DNA from: Mycolicibacterium stellerae
GTDB taxonomy: Bacteria > Actinomycetota > Actinomycetes > Mycobacteriales > Mycobacteriaceae
Reading direction: 5' to 3'
DNA: 64,000 nt
Assembly (NCBI RefSeq): GCF_003719305.1
Contig: NZ_RARC01000006.1
Location: forward strand, 62,001 to 126,000
Both the position numbers and the translations under genes were made by a program. The notes below the pieces were generated by a model that worked only from the letters and a program-made list of their open reading frames with translations, had not been told where the DNA came from and did not search any database. Shown one piece after another: positions 1-9,136 of this stretch; the stretch's first letter is position 1, and each line of letters opens with the position of its first letter.

Positions 1-1465
1 ACGCCTCTGTGGCCCATGGCGTGCCGCTGCCGTACTCATGGTTGACGTCGATGAGTTCCAGGACTGGAGCCTCACGACGCGGCTTGAGCGGGCCTTTCGC
101 GGCCGGCGCCTCGGTCGTTTCCACCATCTCGGTGTTGTCGGAGGCACCGCCGTTGCCGGTCAGGTCGATCGCACGGTCGGCGGAGTCGGCCTCGTCGTTG
201 TAGTGGGTGATGTGCACCAACGACATCTGGTGATGGTTGGTCAGCCCGGACAGCACGGCCAGCAGCCCATCGCGGCCCTCCTGGTCGACCATGCTGGTCA
301 CCTCGTCGGCGATCAGTAGCGACGGCTCCCTCGCGAGAGCCGCTGCCACGGCGAGGCGTTGCAGCTCGCCGCCGGACAGCCCGCCGGTGTCGCGTTCGGC
401 CAGGCCGTCGAGGCCGACCTCGGTGAGCAGCCTGTGCACATCGGTGGTGGTGCCCGGCGGCAGTCCCCAGACCACGTCATCAGCGACCCGCGTGCCGAGC
501 ACCTGGCTTTCCGGGTGCTGCAGGATGACCGCGGTGCCGCCGAGGCGGCCGAGCCCGACCGAGCCGGGACGATCGACAGTGCCCGATGACGGCTCGCGTC
601 CGGCAAGCATCAGCATCAGCGTCGTCTTACCGGAGCCGTTGGGCCCGGTCACCGCGACGTGTTCACCGGGTTCGATGGTCAAGGTCACCGGGCCGAGCGC
701 GTCATGGTCGCTTTCGGGATACCGGAATCGGACGTCGGTGAGCCGCACGGGAACGGGCGCGATCGGTGCCGTATCGGGTGGGGAATCGAGCTTGTGCACA
801 TCGGGTATCACGACCAGCCGGTTGATCACCTGCGCCAACGCCCACCAGCCGATGAGCATCACGACGGTGATGACGAGCACAGACCACCCGCCGAGCAGAT
901 AAGGCCAGTAGTGCAGCGCTGTGGCAAAGCCGGTCTTCAGACGCTCGGCCAAAGCGTCCATGTTGGGGAGCCACCACCATTTCGGGAGGCTCGCCATGAA
1001 CGCGGCGACGCCGTCGACGTTGGCGGTCATCGATTCGAAGATCAGGTGTCGCAGCCGAACAAGGACCGCGAGCGCCGCCACGACGGCTGCCCCGAACACC
1101 GCGCCCGCGAGGACCCCGACGCAGAGAACCGTGAGGGTGCCGCGGCCACGCCGCAGGATGAGACCGATCAGCAAACCGATGTAGGCGTCATTGACCACCG
1201 TCATAAATCCGCCCATTCCGGCGATCAAGAACGCGATCGTGGCACCTGCGACGGTCGCCGCGATCAGCACCCGAAGCCGGAACCGGTAGATCAGCAGGCC
1301 CATCGGCACGGTGCCGAGCAGCCCGATCCCTGCGGCGAAAGGCACCACGACCGCGATGATGGCGGTGGCCGCACACAGCGCGGCCATCACCGATGCGTGC
1401 GCGAGTTCGACGGGCTGCAGTGAACCTCGCCGCCGAGTCACGCTCGAGCGGCGAGTTGCAGTCAT
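1..1465 (-). CDS. ECF-type ABC transporter, fused membrane and ATPase domains (3' part missing)
   Basis: The minus-strand frame stays open from the ATG at 1465 to the window edge, so the C-terminal part is missing. The first 260 or so residues hold several hydrophobic segments (predicted membrane part). An ABC ATPase follows, with Walker [10 protein letters not shown] near residue 275 and signature LSGGELQR near residue 364. The last visible residues ([16 protein letters not shown]) look like the start of a second ATPase domain. This layout, S-component-like membrane domain plus two ATPases, matches the M. tuberculosis Rv2326c family of energy-coupling-factor importers for vitamins or metals. 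The substrate cannot be told. It diverges from a MarR gene, which in M. tuberculosis is the Rv2326c/Rv2327 arrangement. Confidence 0.85.
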   Translation of the reverse strand, partial: MTATRRSSVTRRRGSLQPVELAHASVMAALCAATAIIAVVVPFAAGIGLLGTVPMGLLIYRFRLRVLIAATVAGATIAFLIAGMGGFMTVVNDAYIGLLIGLILRRGRGTLTVLCVGVLAGAVFGAAVVAALAVLVRLRHLIFESMTANVDGVAAFMASLPKWWWLPNMDALAERLKTGFATALHYWPYLLGGWSVLVITVVMLIGWWALAQVINRLVVIPDVHKLDSPPDTAPIAPVPVRLTDVRFRYPESDHDALGPVTLTIEPGEHVAVTGPNGSGKTTLMLMLAGREPSSGTVDRPGSVGLGRLGGTAVILQHPESQVLGTRVADDVVWGLPPGTTTDVHRLLTEVGLDGLAERDTGGLSGGELQRLAVAAALAREPSLLIADEVTSMVDQEGRDGLLAVLSGLTNHHQMSLVHITHYNDEADSADRAIDLTGNGGASDNTEMVETTEAPAAKGPLKPRREAPVLELIDVNHEYGSGTPWATEA

Positions 1466-1544
1466 TGCACGATTCTGCCAGTCGCCGCTCGATCCGCCCG
1501 TGGCGGCGCTGTGAGCGCCGACACGCGTCCGGGGGTTTGATTCG

Positions 1545-1566
1545 TATAGTGAAACTATGTAACTAT
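1545..1566. promoter_or_regulatory. Candidate MarR operator and -10 element
   Basis: Between the divergent ABC and MarR genes lies ATAGT-GAA-ACTAT (1546-1558), a perfect 5-bp inverted repeat, followed by a further ACTAT at 1562-1566. MarR proteins typically bind short inverted repeats of this kind. TATAGT (1545-1550) also fits a mycobacterial -10 element reading toward the MarR gene. Autoregulation is inferred. Confidence 0.45.
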
Positions 1567-1572
1567 TGTGTG

Positions 1573-2013
1573 GTGACTCAACCGCTTGGTGCCGACCTGC
1601 TGGCCGTGGTGGCGCGACTCAACCGCCTGGCATCTCAGCGGGCCCGCATACCGCTGCCGTTCGCGCAGGGACGGCTACTGTCCACGATCGAGGACCAGGG
1701 TGCAGCGCGCATCTCGGATCTGGCCACACTCGATCACTGTTCGCAACCGACGATGACCATGCAGGTGCGTCGGCTGGAGGACGCGGGTCTGGTGTCACGC
1801 ACTGTCGATCCCGAAGATGCACGCGCAGTCCTTATCCGGATCACCCCGAAGGGGGTGGACATGCTGCGGCAGGTTCGCGTCGATCGCGGCGCCGCGATCG
1901 ATCCATACCTGGAACGGCTCGATGCCGGCGACCGGCAGACGCTCGAGGATGCCGTACGCGTGATGCGCAACCTTCTCCAGGACGCGGCAGCCCCAAAACC
2001 AACCGTCAAATAG
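1573..2013 (+). CDS. MarR family transcriptional regulator
   Basis: About 146 residues with a MarR winged helix: the recognition-helix region ([19 protein letters not shown]) is followed by a wing with [13 protein letters not shown]. It is probably the orthologue of M. tuberculosis Rv2327, which likewise lies head-to-head with an ECF-type ABC gene. The frame is open further upstream. GTG codons at 1570 and 1573 are preferred because GTG 1549 lies inside the -10/operator palindrome. An MFS exporter begins 28 bp downstream, so the regulator probably controls that transporter, the divergent ABC gene, or both. The ligand is unknown. Confidence 0.85.
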   Translation: MTQPLGADLLAVVARLNRLASQRARIPLPFAQGRLLSTIEDQGAARISDLATLDHCSQPTMTMQVRRLEDAGLVSRTVDPEDARAVLIRITPKGVDMLRQVRVDRGAAIDPYLERLDAGDRQTLEDAVRVMRNLLQDAAAPKPTVK

Positions 2014-2041
2014 CGTCAACCGTTAGGAGCAGCCGCACCGT

Positions 2042-3253
2042 ATGTGGCGTCAACCCAAGGCCGTATGGGCCGTCGCGTTCGCCTCTGTCGTCGCCTTCAT
2101 GGGAATCGGCCTTGTCGACCCGATACTCAAGCCGATCGCCGACAACCTCAATGCCTCGCCGTCGCAGGTGTCACTGCTGTTCACCAGCTATATGGCGGTG
2201 ATGGGGGTAGCCATGCTCGTCACCGGCGTGGTCGCCAGCCGGATCGGCCCGAAGAGGACGCTGCTGGTTGGCCTGGCGGTGATCATCGCAGGCGCAGGGC
2301 TGGCGGGCATGTCGGACACCGTGATGGGCATCGTCGGCTGGCGGGCGCTGTGGGGTCTTGGCAACGCCTTGTTCATCGCGACCGCATTGGCCACCATCGT
2401 CAACTCCGCACGCGGATCGGTCGCCCAGGCGATCATCCTCTACGAGGCGTCGCTCGGCCTCGGAATCGCCGTTGGCCCGTTGGTCGGGGGTGTACTCGGC
2501 TCGATCTCGTGGCGCGGCCCGTTCTTCGGAGTTTCGGCGTTGATGGCCATCGCGCTCGTCGTCACCACCTTCCTGCTTCCGTCAACGCCGCGCGCCGAAC
2601 ACGCCACGACGCTGGCCGACCCGTTCCGCGCACTGCGCCACCGTGGGCTGCTCGGCGTGGGTATCACCGCGCTCCTCTACAACTTCGGCTTCTTCACCCT
2701 GCTGGCGTTCACACCGTTCCCGCTCGATATGAACGCCCACCAGATCGGGCTGATCTTCTTCGGCTGGGGCGTCGCGCTGGCATTCACCTCCGTCGTGGTG
2801 GCGCCTCGGCTGCAGCGCCGGTTCGGTACGGTGCCAACGCTTTTGGTCAACCTGCTGGCGATGACCGCAACGTTGGTGGTGATGGCGCTCGGCACGGACA
2901 GCAGGGCCGTGCTGGCGGCGTGCGTGGTGGTCTCGGGCCTGTTCATCGGGATCAACAACACGCTGATCACCGAGACCGTGATGAAGGCCGCACCGGTGGA
3001 GCGTGGAGTCGCTTCTGCGGCATACAGTTTCGTGCGGTTCTCCGGCGCCGCGGTCGCACCGTGGCTCGCCGGGGTTCTCGGCGAACGGGTCAGCGTGCAC
3101 CTGCCGTTCTGGGTCGGCGCCGCTGCGGTGCTGCTCGCAGCCGGTGTGCTCGCGCTAACGCGCCGTCATCTCGTCGGCATCGACGCCGAGGAGACCGAAC
3201 TCGACGAGATCACCGACCACGCCGAGTCGGTCACCGTCGGCAGCGACACGTGA
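2042..3253 (+). CDS. MFS transporter, DHA1-like
   Basis: A 403-residue protein with about twelve hydrophobic segments. An MFS motif-A-like loop (SRIGPKRTLLVG) follows the second helix, and VGPLVGGVLGSISWRGPFF resembles antiporter motif C. Full length for a drug/metabolite:H+ antiporter of the DHA1 group. It follows the MarR gene by 28 bp on the same strand, an arrangement typical of a regulated efflux pump. The substrate is not predictable. The tail after the last helix is acidic and probably cytoplasmic. Confidence 0.85.
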   Translation: MWRQPKAVWAVAFASVVAFMGIGLVDPILKPIADNLNASPSQVSLLFTSYMAVMGVAMLVTGVVASRIGPKRTLLVGLAVIIAGAGLAGMSDTVMGIVGWRALWGLGNALFIATALATIVNSARGSVAQAIILYEASLGLGIAVGPLVGGVLGSISWRGPFFGVSALMAIALVVTTFLLPSTPRAEHATTLADPFRALRHRGLLGVGITALLYNFGFFTLLAFTPFPLDMNAHQIGLIFFGWGVALAFTSVVVAPRLQRRFGTVPTLLVNLLAMTATLVVMALGTDSRAVLAACVVVSGLFIGINNTLITETVMKAAPVERGVASAAYSFVRFSGAAVAPWLAGVLGERVSVHLPFWVGAAAVLLAAGVLALTRRHLVGIDAEETELDEITDHAESVTVGSDT

Positions 3254-3302
3254 TTTCGGCGCGCTCATCGACGCTCAGCGCACGCGAGCGCGCCGAAATC
3301 AC
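3250..3302. terminator. Long inverted repeat between convergent genes (TTTCGGCG family)
   Basis: Perfect 17-bp arms GTGATTTCGGCGCGCTC (3250-3266) and GAGCGCGCCGAAATCAC (3286-3302) are separated by 19 bases. The element overlaps the stop of the MFS gene and abuts the end of the VIT-family gene on the other strand. It is placed to act as a bidirectional terminator. There is no U-tract, so factor-independent termination would be of the mycobacterial U-poor type. Related arms occur at 28885-28927 and 39439-39501. Confidence 0.6.
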
Positions 3303-4030
3303 AAGAACGAATCGACGAGCTTGCCGACCAGATAAGTGGCCGCGATCGCGACGCCACCGAAGAGCAACTGCCGCAGCCCCGCCCACCAGATGGGTCTGCT
3401 GGTGAATTTCGCCGCGGCGCCGCCCGTGATCGCAAGGCCGATGCCACCGCAGACCACTCCCAGCCACAACGACTCGAATCCGAGCAGGTACGGGATGAGC
3501 GGCACGATCGCGCCGATCGCAAACATCACGAACGACGAGCCTGCGGCGACCCACGGAGACGGTTTCTCGCTCGGGTTGACGCCAAGCTCCTGCGCCACAT
3601 GAAGGTTCAGCGCGCGGTCCTCGTCGCGGTGGATTTCCTCCGAAGCCTTTTCCGCGGTTTCCGCCGTCATCCCCATCTCGACGAACATCCAGACCAGTTC
3701 GGTTTCTTCTGCCTCGGGGTGGCTGCTCAGCGCGCGTCGCTCCAGCCGAACCTCGGCATCGATCTGCTCGTTGGCCGTAGTGACTGAGGTGTATTCGCCA
3801 AGGGCCATCGAGAATGCGCCGGCCAACAGTCCGGCCACACCACTGAGCACCACGGTGTTGGCGCTCGCGCTCGCCCCCGCCACGCCGGCGATCAACGCGG
3901 TGTTGCTGACCAGACCGTCCATCGCCCCGAAGGTGGCCGCGCGCAACCATCCGCCGGACACATCGGAGTGTCGATGTTGCGGAATGTGCGGCATTCCGGT
4001 CGGCGATACCGGTGCCTTGTCCTCGGCCAT
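3299..4030 (-). CDS. VIT1/CCC1 family membrane transporter
   Basis: A 243-residue protein that is full length for the VIT (vacuolar iron transporter) family. The N-terminal signature GGWLRAATFGAMDGLVSN is followed by LLAGAFSMALGEYTSVTT, typical of VIT helices 1 and 2. A charged cytoplasmic region rich in Glu (EEIHRDEDRALNLHVAQELG) corresponds to the metal-binding domain of CCC1/VIT1. Three C-terminal hydrophobic segments follow. Family members export Fe2+ or Mn2+ from the cytosol in exchange for protons. The specific metal here is inferred. It stands alone and convergent to the MFS gene. Confidence 0.85.
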   Translation of the reverse strand: MAEDKAPVSPTGMPHIPQHRHSDVSGGWLRAATFGAMDGLVSNTALIAGVAGASASANTVVLSGVAGLLAGAFSMALGEYTSVTTANEQIDAEVRLERRALSSHPEAEETELVWMFVEMGMTAETAEKASEEIHRDEDRALNLHVAQELGVNPSEKPSPWVAAGSSFVMFAIGAIVPLIPYLLGFESLWLGVVCGGIGLAITGGAAAKFTSRPIWWAGLRQLLFGGVAIAATYLVGKLVDSFL

Positions 4031-4132
4031 GGCCTGAAATTCAACGCCATCCGTTCGCCCAGGTCTAGCGAGGTTTGCCTACGTTTGCCAAGTCACAGTT
4101 TCCACGAAGGCATTACGGGCTACCGTCTGGGT

Positions 4133-6106
4133 ATGACCACCACTGCGGAGCATCTACGCAATACGCTGGACGGCCGTTGGCGCGATGTGAAGAACAGGGT
4201 GAGGCAGGAACTCTCCACGGAGATCTTCAAACCCCACTACACCCCCAACACCGTTATCGCCCGCACCAAGGTGGCGGAGCAGCTGAAGATCATGGCTCAG
4301 CGGGGTGCGGCGGAGGACGGCTTCAGGAAGGAATTCGGCGGTAACGGGGACGTCGGCGCGGCCATCACCCAGATCGAGATGCTGGCGATGTCCGACCTGT
4401 CGCTGATGGTCAAGGCCGGTGTGCAGTGGGGCTTGTTCGGCGGCGCAATCGAGAACCTGGGCACCGAGCGGCATCACAAGGCGTACGTCAAGAAGATCAT
4501 CGACCTCGAGCTGCTTGGCTGTTTCGCGATGACCGAAACCGGTCACGGCAGCGACGTGCAAGCCCTTGAAACCACCGCCACTTACGACCCTGCGACGCAG
4601 GAGTTCGTCATCGACTCCCCCACCCGCACCTCGCGAAAGGATTACATCGGCGGCGCCGCCCAAACTGCGAGGGTGGCGGCAGTTTTCGCGCAATTGATCA
4701 CGCCGGACGGGAAGGGCCACGGCGTGCACTGCTTCGTCGTGCCGATCCGCGACGACGAGGGCAACGACCTGCCGGGCGTGACCACGTCTGACTGCCACTA
4801 CAAGGGCGGCCTGCCCGGCGTCGATAACGGTCGCATCCAGTTCGACCGGGTCCGCGTCCCCCGCGACAACCTGTTGAACAAGTACGCCGACGTCGCCGAG
4901 GACGGCACCTACTCATCGCCGATCGAAAATCCCGGGCGCCGGTTCTTCACCATGCTCGGCACCTTGATCCGCGGCCGGGTCACCGTCGGCGGCAGCGCGG
5001 GCGCGGCGGCTCGGGTGGCATTGGACATCGCGACCCGGTACGCATTGGAGCGCAGGCAGTTCCAAGCACCCGGCGACGACCGCGAGGTGCTGATCATGGA
5101 TTATCTCGTGCACCAGCGCAGGCTCTTTCCGTTGATCGCAAAGTCCTACGCGCTGCAGTTCGCGCAGAACGAGCTGGTGGCCAAGTGCCATGAGCTGCAG
5201 ACGGCGGACGACCCCGACGCCGAAGAGCAGCGCGAACTGGAATCCCGGGCGGCCGGCCTCAAGGCCGCCAACACGTGGCACGCGACGCGTGCGATCCAGG
5301 AGGCCCGCGAAGCCTGCGGCGGCGCAGGCTATCTCGCCGAGAACCGGCTGATCGCGCTCAAGGCCGACACCGACGTCTTCACCACCTTCGAGGGTGACAA
5401 CCATGTGCTGACCCAACTGGTGGCCAAGGAGCTGCTGACCGCCTACGCGGACGACATCAAGGGCATGAGCCCGGTCGAGTGGGTGCGGTTCGCCGCCAAC
5501 TTCGCCGGCGAGCGGGTGATGAAACGCACTGCGGCCGAGACGATCATGCAGACCATCCTCGACACCCGGCAGGACAACGAGGAAGAGGGCAGCCTGTTCA
5601 ACCGCGGCACCCAGGTCAAGATGTTCGAGGACCGAGAGGAGTACATGCTCGCGACGGTTGCTCGCCGGTTACAGAGCAAGTCGAAGGAGATGAGTGCTTT
5701 CGATGCGTTCAACTCGGTCCAAGACCATGTGCTGCACACGGCACGGGTACACATCGAACGCATCATCCTGGAATCGTTCGTCGCTGGCATCGACGCATGC
5801 GAGGACGACAAGGCCCGCGAGATCCTGAACATGGTCTGCGACCTGTACGCACTGTCGGTGATCGAACAAGACAGGGCCTGGTTCATGGAGCATCGCTTCC
5901 TGTCCACTGAGCGCGCCAAGGCGGTGACCCGCGGAATCAACGAACGGTGCCGCAACCTGCGGCCGTATGCCGAACTGCTGGTCGAAGGCTTCGGGATCCC
6001 CGAGCAGCTGCGCTACGCCGAGATGCTGCACCCGGAGAACATTCCCGACGCCGACGAGCATCAGCAGAAGGACGTCACCAGCTCCGGCACCATCGAGCCG
6101 AAGTAG
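4133..6106 (+). CDS. Acyl-CoA oxidase/dehydrogenase family flavoprotein
   Basis: About 657 residues from ATG 4133; the frame is open further upstream but that part has no family similarity. The length, the ETGHGSDVQALETTATYD flavin/substrate segment, and CGGAGYLAENR followed by DVFTTFEGDNHVL place it in the acyl-CoA oxidase-like branch of the acyl-CoA dehydrogenases. The Glu of TFEGDN is the expected catalytic base. A C-terminal helical domain of about 180 residues follows, as in peroxisomal-type oxidases. It should oxidise acyl-CoA to trans-2-enoyl-CoA with FAD; whether oxygen or an electron-transfer flavoprotein takes the electrons is not visible. Monocistronic. Confidence 0.85.
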   Translation: MTTTAEHLRNTLDGRWRDVKNRVRQELSTEIFKPHYTPNTVIARTKVAEQLKIMAQRGAAEDGFRKEFGGNGDVGAAITQIEMLAMSDLSLMVKAGVQWGLFGGAIENLGTERHHKAYVKKIIDLELLGCFAMTETGHGSDVQALETTATYDPATQEFVIDSPTRTSRKDYIGGAAQTARVAAVFAQLITPDGKGHGVHCFVVPIRDDEGNDLPGVTTSDCHYKGGLPGVDNGRIQFDRVRVPRDNLLNKYADVAEDGTYSSPIENPGRRFFTMLGTLIRGRVTVGGSAGAAARVALDIATRYALERRQFQAPGDDREVLIMDYLVHQRRLFPLIAKSYALQFAQNELVAKCHELQTADDPDAEEQRELESRAAGLKAANTWHATRAIQEAREACGGAGYLAENRLIALKADTDVFTTFEGDNHVLTQLVAKELLTAYADDIKGMSPVEWVRFAANFAGERVMKRTAAETIMQTILDTRQDNEEEGSLFNRGTQVKMFEDREEYMLATVARRLQSKSKEMSAFDAFNSVQDHVLHTARVHIERIILESFVAGIDACEDDKAREILNMVCDLYALSVIEQDRAWFMEHRFLSTERAKAVTRGINERCRNLRPYAELLVEGFGIPEQLRYAEMLHPENIPDADEHQQKDVTSSGTIEPK

Positions 6107-6206
6107 CCGCCGACCGCTTCGCCGCGGAATTCTGACAGTCCAGCGCTTTTGCCGACAGCGTCGTCGTAAAGAAATCGGTGTCGGTGCCGCGTGACAGACT
6201 CGGCGC

Positions 6207-6983
6207 GTGACCGATCTTGGTGAATTATCCGGCCGTACCGCACTGATTACCGGTGGAACTCGCGGCATCGGCAAGGGCATCGCCGACCGTCTGCGTGCGA
6301 ACGGGGCACGGGTATTGGTCGCTGCGCGGTCGACACCCGAGGATTCCTCTGCTGACGACGTCGTGGTCGCCGACGTGGCCACCACCGACGGCGTTGCGGC
6401 ATTGGCCGCCGAGGCGCTCGAGCGACTCGGCGAGATAGACATCGCGGTACACAACGTCGGCGGCTCCGGGCAATACGAGGGCGGAGCGGCATCGCTCACC
6501 GACGACGACTGGCAATCGGCGTTGGACACGAACCTGCTGGCGGCCGTCCGGCTGGACCGTTGCGTCATCCCGGGAATGATCGAACGAGGATCCGGGGCCA
6601 TTGTGCACATCACGTCGATCCAGCGTCGCGCGCCGCTACCGGCGTCGATTCCGTACGCAGCGGCCAAGGCGGCGCTCACCAACTACAGCAAGGCCCTGTC
6701 GAACGAGTTGGCGCCAAAGGGGATTCGCGTCAACGCGGTGTGCCCGGGCTACATCGAGACGGAGTCGGCCTACCGGATGGCGGTCGAGATCGGCGAGATG
6801 AACAACATCACGATCGACGAGGCACGCACCCTGATCATGGACTCGATCGGCGGCATTCCGCTCGGTGCGCCGGGTAGCCCTGCCGACGTCGGTGAGCTCG
6901 TCGCGTTCCTGGTGTCCGACCGCGCCCGATACATCAACGGCGCCGAGTACGTGATCGACGGAGGCAGCGTCCGCGGAGTCTGA
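6207..6983 (+). CDS. SDR family oxidoreductase
   Basis: A 258-residue classical short-chain dehydrogenase. The cofactor motif TGGTRGIGKG lies near residue 14, HNVGG replaces NNAG, and the active site has a Ser in HITSIQRR with YAAAK four turns later. NAVCPGYIETE is the usual post-active-site motif. The protein ends with the family-typical INGAEYVIDGGSVRGV. The GTG start follows a gap of about 100 bp after the acyl-CoA oxidase gene, so the two may be co-transcribed. Its substrate (an alcohol or ketone) is unknown. Confidence 0.85.
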   Translation: MTDLGELSGRTALITGGTRGIGKGIADRLRANGARVLVAARSTPEDSSADDVVVADVATTDGVAALAAEALERLGEIDIAVHNVGGSGQYEGGAASLTDDDWQSALDTNLLAAVRLDRCVIPGMIERGSGAIVHITSIQRRAPLPASIPYAAAKAALTNYSKALSNELAPKGIRVNAVCPGYIETESAYRMAVEIGEMNNITIDEARTLIMDSIGGIPLGAPGSPADVGELVAFLVSDRARYINGAEYVIDGGSVRGV

Positions 6984-7472
6984 CTACGGGTTGGGGATCG
7001 GGTCGCGTGCCTCGAGCTTGCCGTCCTCGCCGATCTGGAAACGGACCGAGCCGATGCCGGTGGGACAGCACGCCGGATCCTGGCCCTGACGCCACTGGTA
7101 CTGCACGTTCGCGGTGTCATTGCCCATCGATATGACGTTGATGTACGGCCGCGGCTCCGGCGTGGCCGGGCCCAGCGGATTGTTGCGGTCGAAGAACAGC
7201 ACCTGCATGGGGCTGTCCGACGCGTCGCCGGCGGTCACCACCACCCAGTTGAGCCTGCAGTCGGGCGTGTGACCGCGCGCGGATTCCCGCCACTGCGCAC
7301 CGGCAGGCAGGCTCGCGATCGCCTGCCCGACGGTGTCGGGGCTTGGGCCGTCCGAAGGCCCGCAGGCCTGCGTACTGGTCGGCGATGGACCCGGTGGGCT
7401 CCAGCCACATCCGATGGCGAACAGTCCAACGGCGATCAGGGCCGCAAGCAAGCCAGACAGTCGCATGGGCAC
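6984..7472 (-). CDS. LppP/LprE family lipoprotein
   Basis: A 162-residue protein with an N-terminal hydrophobic segment ending in the lipobox FAIGC, so it should be lipidated at that Cys and anchored outside the membrane. The mature part shows the mycobacterial LppP/LprE pattern: a CGPSDG start, a conserved TPDCRLNWVVV strand, LFFDRNNPLG, and QGQDPACCPTGIGSVRFQ with paired cysteines. The function of the family is not established. Its stop codon directly abuts the convergent SDR gene. Confidence 0.8.
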   Translation of the reverse strand: MPMRLSGLLAALIAVGLFAIGCGWSPPGPSPTSTQACGPSDGPSPDTVGQAIASLPAGAQWRESARGHTPDCRLNWVVVTAGDASDSPMQVLFFDRNNPLGPATPEPRPYINVISMGNDTANVQYQWRQGQDPACCPTGIGSVRFQIGEDGKLEARDPIPNP

Positions 7473-7518
7473 GAGCTTACGGACTCCGCGCTTTTGGCCA
7501 GACGACGATCGGTGGCGA

Positions 7519-7908
7519 TCACCCAGCGGTGAGTGCTTTCTTGCCGTAGACCCGCTCCATCATGGCGGTGTCCCCGTGCATCAGGGCGCGGACGGTTTTG
7601 CCGTTACGGACGGTGAATACGTCAGCATCCCTTCCGGTTTCGCCGCCGGCGGACACCTCGGTGAGCGCGACGACCGTGTCGCCTTCGGCGATGACGTCGA
7701 TGAGCCGCACGGCCAAGGACTTCTCGGCCAACCGACCCATGTACTCGAGGACTTCGGTCTTTCCGTGGAAAGTGCCACTGACCGCGCTCTGACCCGGCTG
7801 CACCCATTCGACATCGTCGTCGAACAGGCTCATCACCGTTTCGATGTCACCCGTCGCGAAGGCGTCGTAACCCTTCTTGATGAGTTCCTTGTTTTCTTGC
7901 TCGGACAC
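7519..7908 (-). CDS. SnoaL/NTF2-like protein
   Basis: About 129 residues of NTF2 fold: an N-terminal helix (KELIKKGYDAFATGDIE), then DDVEWVQPG and GKTEVLEYMGRL, followed by alternating strands. The GTG at 7908 is preferred over ATG 7932 because GGGAG lies eight bases upstream of it. Such small cone-shaped proteins can be isomerases, hydrolases or ligand-binding units; no catalytic pair can be assigned. It is separated from its neighbours by intergenic gaps. Confidence 0.75.
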   Translation of the reverse strand: MSEQENKELIKKGYDAFATGDIETVMSLFDDDVEWVQPGQSAVSGTFHGKTEVLEYMGRLAEKSLAVRLIDVIAEGDTVVALTEVSAGGETGRDADVFTVRNGKTVRALMHGDTAMMERVYGKKALTAG

Positions 7909-8321
7909 TGTGGAGACTCCCTTCGTGCGCATCCGATATTCCGGCCGCGAGAGGAGTGGCCGGTCTGGGGAGCAGCACGTCGCAGCTCCGGATCGGTCAG
8001 ACCGTTCGCCGCCACCTAACAGTGTCGACTCGATTAGTCGCGAATTAGCGAATTTCGCACTTACCGCTTGATTTCGCTTTCGAGGGCGTCATGCTCGTCG
8101 ACCAGCCAGTTTGTCGACGTACAACCGGACCCTCGGAATGCCGACTGCGCTGCGCGATCAGTCGGCGATGAGAGCAGGGCGCTGTTGGCTCAACACTCGG
8201 TTGCGCCGCCCATCGCCTGACGATGTGCGAACGCAACCAGTCCAATGCCCACCGCTTCGGCGGCGGATACCCAAGGTCGACCCACTCGCAAACTACCGGG
8301 ACGCGGGGAGGTCGAAGTGTG
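7909..8321. other. Intergenic stretch without recognisable gene
   Basis: About 410 bases between the NTF2-like gene and tRNA-Asn. Short frames on both strands lack ribosome sites and family features. The A+T-richer part near 8030-8080 (alternating TTAG/CGAATT) is the likeliest promoter region for the leftward NTF2-like gene. No terminator-grade hairpin was seen. Confidence 0.4.
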
Positions 8322-8394
<73 letters not shown>

Positions 8395-8542
8395 TTGCCC
8401 TGTCCGCGCGGGTTCAGCCGCGGACCGAGGGTTGACTTTAGCGTACGTGCGGGCCGGCCCGCCAATACTGTCCCGGCCCGGCGCGCACCCCACTCGGTGA
8501 GGCAGGATGGACACTGTCACACCGTCGTCGGGAAGGGGCTCC

Positions 8543-8797
8543 GTGTTCCGGTATGTCGTCGTAATGGCGGTCGGCTACGTGTTGGGTACGAAGGCGGGCC
8601 GACGCCGCTATGAGCAGATCGCGGGCACGTATCGCGCCGTCACCGAGAGTCCGGCCGCCAAGGCCGTGATCACGGCGGGACGCCGAAAGATTGCGAATCG
8701 GGTCTCACCGGACCCGAAGATGGTGACGCTGACGCCGATTGACGGCGAAACCGCGGTGCTCAACCCGCAGACAGCACCGACGGCCGATAAGCGCTAG
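8543..8797 (+). CDS. Small conserved mycobacterial protein with membrane-like N-terminus
   Basis: An 84-residue protein starting with VFRYVVVMAVGYVLGTKAGR, a hydrophobic segment followed by a basic patch, then a helical region and a variable tail. GTG 8543 is chosen over ATG 8507 because GGAAGGGG precedes it at a good distance. The YVLGTKAGRRRYEQI pattern is widespread in actinobacterial small membrane-associated proteins of unknown role. Its TAG stop overlaps the stop of the next, convergent gene within CTAG. Confidence 0.7.
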   Translation: MFRYVVVMAVGYVLGTKAGRRRYEQIAGTYRAVTESPAAKAVITAGRRKIANRVSPDPKMVTLTPIDGETAVLNPQTAPTADKR

Positions 8798-9081
8798 TTG
8801 ACGCCGCCGGTGTAGGTCTGACCCGGCAGCAGTCCGCCGTTTTGGTAGTTGTTGGGCCCGTAGATGCCCCATGGTGTGCCGAAGTTGTTCGGTGAGCCGT
8901 TCGAGTAGCTCAGGCAGTGCCCGTCCTCTTGGTTGCCGAACCAGGCGAGGCACGCCGGACCGGCCTGGTAGTTCTGGGGCGCAGAGGTCGAAATCGTAGT
9001 CGCGGCGATAACGGGTCCCGCCGCCGCGGCAACCGCGAAAGCGCTGATGGCGATCACCTGACGAGTCTTCTTCGAAGCCAC
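8794..9081 (-). CDS. Secreted small protein of unknown function
   Basis: A 95-residue protein from a GTG start preceded by GAAAGG. An N-terminal signal peptide is visible (basic KKTR, then a hydrophobic Ala/Val stretch ending near AAT). The mature part of about 65 residues is rich in Asn, Gly and Tyr (YSNGSPNNFGTPWGIYG) with two cysteines that could form a disulfide. No enzymatic family was recognised. It resembles short exported proteins restricted to mycobacteria. Confidence 0.65.
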   Translation of the reverse strand: MASKKTRQVIAISAFAVAAAAGPVIAATTISTSAPQNYQAGPACLAWFGNQEDGHCLSYSNGSPNNFGTPWGIYGPNNYQNGGLLPGQTYTGGVN

Positions 9082-9136
9082 AATTGCCTTTCACCGGTGG
9101 GTCGAGGGCTGTTACACCATAACTTGTAGGGGCTGC

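Noticed and set aside
7909..8321. Short frames in the gap before tRNA-Asn as possible small genes
   Set aside because: None has a plausible ribosome site, conserved-looking composition or recognised family feature.
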